In this document: positions 14,723-19,241 of the stretch, in pieces
Position numbering within the stretch: position 1 is the first letter of the stretch
Layout of the letters: the number at the start of each line of letters is the position of its first letter
Assembly (NCBI GenBank): GCA_007132315.1
Contig: SLOW01000264.1
Span: forward strand, 1 to 19,241
Length of the DNA: 19,241 nt
DNA from: Opitutales bacterium
Lineage (GTDB): Bacteria > Verrucomicrobiota > Verrucomicrobiia > Opitutales > T3Sed10-336
Direction of reading: 5' to 3'
Position numbers and translations under genes: made by a program
The notes under the pieces: model-generated
Told to the model about the DNA's origin: nothing
Seen by the model: the letters and a program-made list of their open reading frames with translations, nothing else
Database searches by the model: none

Positions 14723-16549
14723 TCACACGCCGGCCGCTTTCAGCCGCTTTTCGTGCTTCCGCCGTTCGTCGGCGTCGAGGATACGCTTGCGCAAACGGAT
14801 GTTGGAGGGTGTGACTTCGACGAATTCATCCGGGGCGATATACTCGATGGCGCGTTCGAGCGAGAACAGCACCTTGGGAGACAGCTGGATGCCCTTGCCC
14901 TCCCCCTGGGAACGAAAGTTGGTCAATTGTTTTCCCTTCGTCGGATTCACCGGCAGATCCTCCTGGCGCGGGTTTTCACCGACGATCATTCCCGCATACA
15001 CCTCCTCGCCCGCTCCCACGAACAACCGGCCCCGGTCCTCCAGCGCGCTCAGGCCGTAGGCGCGGGTCTCGCCCTTTTCCATGGAAACGAGTGTCCCGGT
15101 TGACCGTCCGGCGATTTCGCCGCAGTGCGGGGCGTATTCCTTGAACAGGTGCGACATCACCCCGCGCCCGCTGGTCAGATTCACCAGCTCGGTCTCGAAC
15201 CCGATCAAACCGCGGGTCGGAATCGTGCCTTCCAGCGTCACCCCGGAGGCGTGGTTCTCCATATTGTCGATTTTGCCGCGACGGCCGGCGAGCGCTTTCA
15301 TGACGCCGCCGAGCGTCTCTTCGGGCGTCTCCAGCCAGAACGTTTCGAATGGCTCCAGGACGGTTCCGCTTTCATTCCGGGTGATCACCATCGGTCGGGA
15401 CACGAGCACCTCGAAGCCCTCTCTGCGCATCTGCTCCACCAGGACGGCGATCTGCATCGCGCCGCGCGCGCTGACCTCGAAAGAACCGGCCGCGTCGCCT
15501 TCCTCGACATGGATGGAGATATTGGTTTTCACCTCCTTCATCAGCCGATCGCGTATTTGCCGCGTGGTGACATACTTGCCGTCCTGACCCGCCAGGGGCC
15601 CGTCGTTGACCATAAACTGCATCTTCACGGTCGGCGGATCGATGGCCACGAACGACAACGCCTCCCCTTCCTCGGTCGCGCACAGCGTAGCACCGATATC
15701 GACTTCCTCGAATCCCGCCAGCCCGACGATATTGCCCGCCACCCCGGCGGCGGTGTCCTGCGTGCGGATGCCGCTGTATTCGAAAACCTTGGTGAGGCGG
15801 CGCCGCTCGCGGCGGCCGTCGCGGTGGAGCACCCACACGGAGTCACCGGACCGCACCGATCCGGAGGCGATCTTGCCCACGGCTATGCGCCCGACGTAAT
15901 CGCTCCAGTCGATATTGCTCACCAGCATGCGGAATTCACCGTCCTCCACCGCCACCGGCGGCGGCACCCGTTCGATCACCGTTTCGAACAGAGGAGTCAT
16001 GTCGCCCGGCTCGTCGCCGAGCGCGCGCAGCATGTAACCGTCTTTGGCGCTGCCGTAGAGGAAAGCCGCGTTAAACTGTTCCTCGTCCGCCTCCAGCTCG
16101 AGAAACAGCTCCAGCACCTCGTCGTGGACTTTGACCGGATCGCTGTTTTCGCGATCGATTTTGTTGATCACGACCACCGGCTTCAGACCTTCGCGGAAGG
16201 CCTTGCGCAGCACGAATCGCGTCTGGGCGCGCGGCCCCTCGTAGGCGTCCACCACCAGGAGCACCCCGTCCACCATCTTCATGACCCGTTCCACTTCCGC
16301 CCCGAAGTCGGCGTGACCCGGCGTATCCACGATATTGATCAAGTGATCGCCCCAGTGAATGGCGGTGTTCTTGGCGCGGATGGTGATGCCCTTCTCGCGC
16401 TCGAGGTCCATATTGTCCATGATGCGCTCGGCCACTTCCTGGTTTTCCCGGAAGGTTCCGCTCTGGGCGAGCAGTTGGTCCACCAGGGTGGTTTTCCCGT
16501 GATCGACGTGAGCGATGATGGCGATATTGCGGATGCGTTCGGCGTTCAT
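14723..16549 (-). CDS. typA: Translational GTPase TypA/BipA
   Basis: A 608-residue GTPase of the elongation-factor family, standard length for TypA/BipA. G1 is AHVDHGKTT (13-21), G2 lies in EKGITIRAKNTAI, G3 is DTPGHADF and G4 is NKID. The EF-Tu-like domain 2, EF-G-like domains and the unique C-terminal domain (TPTNIR-type end, here TPSNIRLRKRILDADERRK) follow. It binds ribosomes and helps 50S assembly and stress adaptation. The start is secure because homologues begin a few residues before RNIAIIAHVDHGKT. No Shine-Dalgarno is present; the ATG is instead preceded by a T7 run and a hairpin (16559-16587). Confidence 0.97.
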   Translation of the reverse strand: MNAERIRNIAIIAHVDHGKTTLVDQLLAQSGTFRENQEVAERIMDNMDLEREKGITIRAKNTAIHWGDHLINIVDTPGHADFGAEVERVMKMVDGVLLVVDAYEGPRAQTRFVLRKAFREGLKPVVVINKIDRENSDPVKVHDEVLELFLELEADEEQFNAAFLYGSAKDGYMLRALGDEPGDMTPLFETVIERVPPPVAVEDGEFRMLVSNIDWSDYVGRIAVGKIASGSVRSGDSVWVLHRDGRRERRRLTKVFEYSGIRTQDTAAGVAGNIVGLAGFEEVDIGATLCATEEGEALSFVAIDPPTVKMQFMVNDGPLAGQDGKYVTTRQIRDRLMKEVKTNISIHVEEGDAAGSFEVSARGAMQIAVLVEQMRREGFEVLVSRPMVITRNESGTVLEPFETFWLETPEETLGGVMKALAGRRGKIDNMENHASGVTLEGTIPTRGLIGFETELVNLTSGRGVMSHLFKEYAPHCGEIAGRSTGTLVSMEKGETRAYGLSALEDRGRLFVGAGEEVYAGMIVGENPRQEDLPVNPTKGKQLTNFRSQGEGKGIQLSPKVLFSLERAIEYIAPDEFVEVTPSNIRLRKRILDADERRKHEKRLKAAGV

Positions 16550-16551
16550 TG

Positions 16552-16587
16552 AAAAAAAGCGCGTCCCCGCGAATGCCGTTGGGACGC
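16552..16587 (-). promoter_or_regulatory. Hairpin plus T7 run at the typA start: attenuator-like
   Basis: On the minus strand GCGTCCC (16581-16587), a 13-base loop and GGGACGC (16561-16567) form a perfect 7-bp stem. Two bases later come seven Ts (16552-16558), then CA and the typA ATG. This is the layout of an intrinsic terminator, but it sits directly in front of a start codon with no gene upstream to terminate. It may be a transcription attenuator or a fold controlling translation from a U-rich initiation site. Confidence 0.5.
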
Positions 16588-16703
16588 CACATTAAGCAAT
16601 CGCCGCGTTCGCCTCCGAGTCAACGCGATTTCTCGATTTCTTTCGCTCCGGGGCCTCGCCCCGTTCTTGCCACCGGGCCGGTTTTCGGGCATCGCAATCA
16701 GGT

Positions 16704-17516
16704 ATGACCTCCTCGCGCGAAAAGAAGCTCCGACTCGACGAACTGGTGGTCAGTCGCGGCCTGTGCGCCAGCCGTTCCCGGGCCCGCGCGCTCATCATGG
16801 CCGGCAAAGTGCGCCGGGGGGACGAGGTTCTGGACAAGCCGGGCAAAACTTACCCCGAATCGATCGCTCTGACCCTGCTCCAGCCGCCCCGCTTCGTCGG
16901 CCGCGGCGGGGAAAAGCTGGAGGCTTTCCTGCAGGCGCACCCGCTGCCGATCGAGGGCGCGAACGCGCTGGATGTCGGTGCGTCCACGGGCGGGTTCACC
17001 GACTGTCTGTTGCAGCGGGGAGCGGCTTCCGTCACCTGCGTCGATGTGGGGCGGGGCCAGCTCCACGGAAAACTTCTGGCGGATCCGCGGGTGACGAATA
17101 TCGAGAAACACAACGCCCGCCATCTGACGCCGGACCAACTCCCGCGCAGGGAATACAAAGCGGTGGTGATCGATGTCTCCTTCATCTCCCTGCGGCTGAT
17201 CCTTCCCCCGGCCTGGACCTGCCTGCGGCCCGGCGGGTGGCTCGTCGCCCTGGTCAAGCCGCAGTTCGAAGCCGACCGCCGCGAAGTCGATCGCTCCGGC
17301 GGGGTCATCAAGGATCCGGCCATCCAGGAACGCATCCTCGAAGACATCCGCGCCTTCGCCCTGGAAACCCTTCCCGGCGCCACCCTCGTCGGCACCATCG
17401 ATTCCCCAATCCGCGGCGCCGACGGCAACCGGGAGTTCCTCCTGGGGCTGACTTCCGGACTCAAAATCGCCGGCGCAGACCCAGAGCCACAAAATTGGAG
17501 CCGCTCGCACGGCTGA
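16704..17516 (+). CDS. tlyA: TlyA family rRNA 2'-O-methyltransferase
   Basis: A 270-residue protein with an N-terminal S4 RNA-binding domain (about 8-65, LDELVVSRGLCASRSRARALI) and an FtsJ-like methyltransferase domain. SAM motif DVGASTGGFTD occupies 90-100. The K-D-K-E tetrad of 2'-O-methyltransferases can be placed at Lys71 (GGEKLE), Asp157 (VIDVSFIS), Lys185 (LVKPQFE) and Glu244 (GNREFL). In mycobacteria TlyA methylates 16S and 23S rRNA; older annotations call it hemolysin, which the sequence does not support. The last about 20 residues after the catalytic Glu region are extra, and their codons overlap the end of the opposite beta-barrel gene by 56 bases. The ATG has only a close AGGT before it. 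Confidence 0.93.
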   Translation: MTSSREKKLRLDELVVSRGLCASRSRARALIMAGKVRRGDEVLDKPGKTYPESIALTLLQPPRFVGRGGEKLEAFLQAHPLPIEGANALDVGASTGGFTDCLLQRGAASVTCVDVGRGQLHGKLLADPRVTNIEKHNARHLTPDQLPRREYKAVVIDVSFISLRLILPPAWTCLRPGGWLVALVKPQFEADRREVDRSGGVIKDPAIQERILEDIRAFALETLPGATLVGTIDSPIRGADGNREFLLGLTSGLKIAGADPEPQNWSRSHG

Positions 17517-18057
17517 CGACGTCAAAGACACCGGACCGGTGATGGACGCGAACGAATCCCTCCCAGCGGTCTTCTCCGGGCGGCCCGGCGGTGATTTCGA
17601 ACGGCATGAAAAAGAGGCGTCGCGAGGCGCGGTCGTGACGCTCCTCCTCGATGGCGGGAACGTCCAGGGCATACGAAGGTCCGGCGCCCAGCGCGATGCT
17701 GGTCCGGACCCAATCGTCCCAGGGAAAACGCGTCCAGCGCAGCAGCAGAGCAGCGTTGATCTCGGCGTGATCCTGCTTCCCCCAGTGATGCGCGACCTGC
17801 CCCTCGATCTCCCAGCGCGCGTTCGCTCCGTGCTCGTGAACCACCCGTCCGGCGGCCAGGGCGGCGACGTAGGAATCGCGAAAATCGGTGTCGAACCGCA
17901 CGATTTCATTGAAGCGGGTGTAGGTGACCTGACCGACGTACGCGGATACCGACCAGATGCTTTCTCGCTCGGCCGGAGCCGCGCCCGCCCATCCGGTACC
18001 GGCGAAACCTCCGGAAAGCGTCGCCCAGGAGAGGAGACTGACCGCCGTCCTTTTCAT
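17461..18057 (-). CDS. Outer-membrane beta-barrel protein, distantly PagL-like
   Basis: A 198-residue protein with a Sec signal peptide (MKRTAVSLLSW... to about WAGA, residue 26) and alternating hydrophobic/polar strands, ending in the outer-membrane C-terminal signature FVALGLRRRF with terminal Phe. Blocks such as WEIEGQVAHHWGKQ, RWTRFPWDDWVRTS and HHRSGVFDVV...GSNF recall a conserved family of uncharacterised outer-membrane proteins related in shape to lipid A 3-O-deacylase PagL. An H-x-S pair (His173, Ser175) as in the PagL catalytic site is present, but the usual following Asn is Gly and no obvious catalytic Glu follows, so enzyme activity is doubtful. ATG 18057 is preceded by GGCGGGG. 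Its 3' end overlaps tlyA. Confidence 0.72.
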   Translation of the reverse strand: MKRTAVSLLSWATLSGGFAGTGWAGAAPAERESIWSVSAYVGQVTYTRFNEIVRFDTDFRDSYVAALAAGRVVHEHGANARWEIEGQVAHHWGKQDHAEINAALLLRWTRFPWDDWVRTSIALGAGPSYALDVPAIEEERHDRASRRLFFMPFEITAGPPGEDRWEGFVRVHHRSGVFDVVSRASGSNFVALGLRRRF

Positions 18058-18119
18058 GTATCCCCGCCACGTTATCCGGATAAACCGTCCGACCCAAATA
18101 TTTCTCCAAGAAAACCTCG

Positions 18120-18134
18120 GCCGGCGGCGCCGGC
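18120..18134. repeat. GC-only palindromic repeat after the TRAP remnant
   Basis: GCCGGC-GGC-GCCGGC, two self-complementary arms, lies a few bases past the stop of the dctQ/dctM remnant (minus direction). It may act as a transcription-end hairpin but has no T run. It could also mark a deletion end; nothing in the sequence decides this. Confidence 0.3.
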
Positions 18135-18139
18135 GCGCG

Positions 18140-18295
18140 TCAGTCGGGAAGAAAGATCGGAGTGAAAATCAAAATGGCCGGGGTCATGTCCATCAAGATT
18201 CCCGCCAGGAGCACGAACAGAGCGACAAAAGCGACAATGACAAAAACATCCAGAACACGGTCCAATCCTTTACGGATAAACGGCAGATACGTCAT
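18140..18295 (-). pseudogene. Collapsed TRAP transporter permease remnant (DctQ start joined to DctM core)
   Basis: A 51-codon ORF with a strong ribosome site (GAGGGAA, 18302-18308, 6 bases before ATG). The first about 25 residues (KGLDRVLDVFVIVAF...) look like the N-terminus and first helix of a DctQ small permease. They run into GILMDMTPAILIFTPIFLP, a hallmark segment from deep inside the DctM large permease, and then stop at once with D-TGA. Intact DctQ is about 160-200 residues and DctM about 430, so this is far too short to transport anything. The simplest reading is an internal deletion that fused dctQ to dctM, plus loss of the dctM 3' part. The exact junction (within about 18200-18250) is uncertain because both sides are hydrophobic. 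Confidence 0.65.
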
Positions 18296-18337
18296 ATGCG
18301 GTTCCCTCGGTGTTGGACGGAGATATACCGGCTCCCA

Positions 18338-18514
18338 TCAGGGAGAGGCGGCCTCGCGAATCCTGTCGGCCAGATCGCCGACGCGGGTGGACCGAAAATC
18401 CTCGTGGATACCTTCCACCCGCTCGCGAAAAGGTTCGATCTCTTCGGGTTCAAGATAAATGACTTCGGCGCGGCCCCTTTCTGTCAGCAGCCCGTCGCCC
18501 AAGCCCGACAGCAT
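18338..18514 (-). pseudogene. C-terminal remnant of a TRAP substrate-binding protein (DctP)
   Basis: A 58-residue frame ending in TGA at 18338-18340. Residues 14-56 (GRAEVIYLEPEEIEPFRERV, then IHEDFRSTRVGDLADRIREAA) match the end of DctP-type periplasmic binding proteins, whose last helices have this pattern. The other about 270 residues, with signal peptide and ligand-binding Arg, are absent. An ATG at 18514 lies one base after the cupredoxin TAA, so it could be translated by re-initiation, but a lone C-terminal helix pair would have no transport role. The order (this, then the dctQ/dctM remnant 42 bases on) is that of a normal dctPQM operon. The family call is by pattern recognition, not alignment. 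Confidence 0.6.
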
Positions 18515-18515
18515 C

Positions 18516-19136
18516 TTAGCTTCCGTCGTCCTCCTCCGGCTCACGCACGGTCATCGTTCCGACCATGCCGGCCGCCGTGTGGCCGGGAAATGTGCACGCG
18601 TAATCGTAATCACCCGGGGTTTCCGGAGCCGTGAAGGTCAGTTCCTCCGTCTCACCGGGACCGAGTATTCCGGTCGCGGCGAGAACTTCTTCCTCCCGAT
18701 CGGGCGGGATGTAGGCGTTGTCCGGGTATTGCACCGCATCGGCGGCGAACGCGTTGACGTCCGTGCCGAGATCGAAAAGCACGAAATTGTGGCCCATGGC
18801 CTCCTTGGGCATCTCACCCACGTTTTCGAGAATCACCGTCACCTCGACTCCCGCCTCAACCTCGAAGGTTGTCAGATCGAAACGCATGTTGTCGTCGCCG
18901 CGGATCTCGAAAACCGTCTCGAGACGCTCCTCCTCTTCTCCATTCCCGGGGCGGGCCGGCTCATCGTTTTCCACGTTCTCCTCGTCGTCCACTTCTTCGT
19001 CCTCCGCTTCTGCGTCCACCGGAACCGGCGGGCCGGTTTCATCGGTCTCGGGAGCGCAACCACCGTAAACGAACAACAGAATTGCGGCCGCGAACGCCAT
19101 TGCGCCCCAACGCATATTCTCCCTGATTCCGCTCAT
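18516..19136 (-). CDS. Azurin/auracyanin-like type I copper lipoprotein
   Basis: A 206-residue exported cupredoxin, an electron carrier. The hydrophobic N-terminal segment ends in VYGGC (Cys27), a probable but non-standard lipobox (Tyr at -3). Residues 30-75 are a very acidic Glu/Asp-rich linker. The cupredoxin domain holds a full blue-copper ligand set: His116 (MGHNFVLF), Cys181 (YACTFPGH), His186 and Met191 (AAGMVGTM). The C-x4-H-x4-M loop is longer than azurin's and is the auracyanin spacing as I recall it. ATG 19136 is preferred because AGGTGG lies 5 bases upstream; alternatives are GTG 19154 and ATG 19115. The electron partner is not visible here. Confidence 0.87.
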   Translation of the reverse strand: MSGIRENMRWGAMAFAAAILLFVYGGCAPETDETGPPVPVDAEAEDEEVDDEENVENDEPARPGNGEEEERLETVFEIRGDDNMRFDLTTFEVEAGVEVTVILENVGEMPKEAMGHNFVLFDLGTDVNAFAADAVQYPDNAYIPPDREEEVLAATGILGPGETEELTFTAPETPGDYDYACTFPGHTAAGMVGTMTVREPEEDDGS

Positions 19137-19154
19137 GGCTCCACCTAATCGCAC

Positions 19155-19241
19155 GACGGAAAAACTTCAAGAACGCCGGTCCGTTTTGCGGACACGCGGG
19201 AGCCCGGACGGCGGCGTGGACAAATGCCTGGCGGTCACACC
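19155..19241. other. Right edge: no gene recognised
   Basis: These 87 bases precede the cupredoxin gene. A minus-strand frame enters from the edge and stops after about 24 residues without recognisable features. GTCCG-TTTTG-CGGAC (19179-19193) is a short hairpin. No convincing promoter is visible, so the cupredoxin promoter may lie here unseen or outside the window. Confidence 0.4.

Noticed and set aside
15125..16552. A 475-codon plus-strand frame opposite typA
   Set aside because: Antisense shadow of a conserved GTPase; His-rich translation without family features.
1..19241. CRISPR arrays, tRNA or rRNA genes, IS elements, integrases, toxin-antitoxin pairs
   Set aside because: I looked for regularly spaced repeats, T-loop-like GGTTCGAATCC sequences, transposase or integrase motifs and small paired toxin ORFs, and found none.

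Overview
The window reads as ordinary bacterial chromosome from a high-GC, Gram-negative, outer-membrane-bearing organism. The best guess is Verrucomicrobiota, possibly the Opitutales. The support is indirect: an LptF/LptG permease, ExbB/ExbD, lipoproteins and a beta-barrel protein imply an outer membrane; Mpl implies meso-diaminopimelate peptidoglycan; the pilin-like protein (DLRTM..F..Y block followed by an A-R-W-P segment) and the stand-alone LuxR regulator resemble paralogues I associate with Verrucomicrobiota; many starts lack a good Shine-Dalgarno. No tRNA, rRNA, CRISPR, IS element or prophage gene was seen.

Layout. 1-1380: the Lys/Ala-rich tail of a truncated gene, then a Gfo/Idh/MocA dehydrogenase. 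1391-3668 (minus): LptF/LptG permease followed by an RlmI-type rRNA methyltransferase that overlaps it. 3827-4104: a tiny secreted Cys-rich protein with its own candidate promoter and terminator. 4215-8567 (minus): leuC, leuD, exbB, exbD and an RhlE-type helicase in series. 8779-10767 (plus): a small two-helix membrane protein, then a pilin-like protein translationally coupled to a lipoprotein. 10834-12282 (minus): mpl. 12521-14703 (plus): LuxR-type regulator and an M28 peptidase. 14723-16549 (minus): typA/bipA, with an attenuator-like hairpin at its start codon. 16704-17516 (plus): tlyA. 17461-19136 (minus): a beta-barrel outer-membrane protein, two small remnants of a TRAP transporter operon, and a type I copper protein.

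How the genes relate. Most are housekeeping: leucine biosynthesis (LeuCD), LPS export (LptF/G), TonB/Tol energisation (ExbBD), murein recycling (Mpl), ribosome modification or translation (RlmI-like, TlyA, TypA) and RNA unwinding. I found no obvious new defence or mobile system. The items most worth a second look are the decayed TRAP locus at 18140-18514, where dctP, dctQ and dctM appear collapsed by internal deletion into two short ORFs beside a cupredoxin gene; the hairpin plus T7 run touching the typA start codon; the duplicated Cys/DRDKS mini-protein; the operator-like dyads at 8779-8803 and 12386-12406; and the uncharacterised 8846-10767 envelope cluster.
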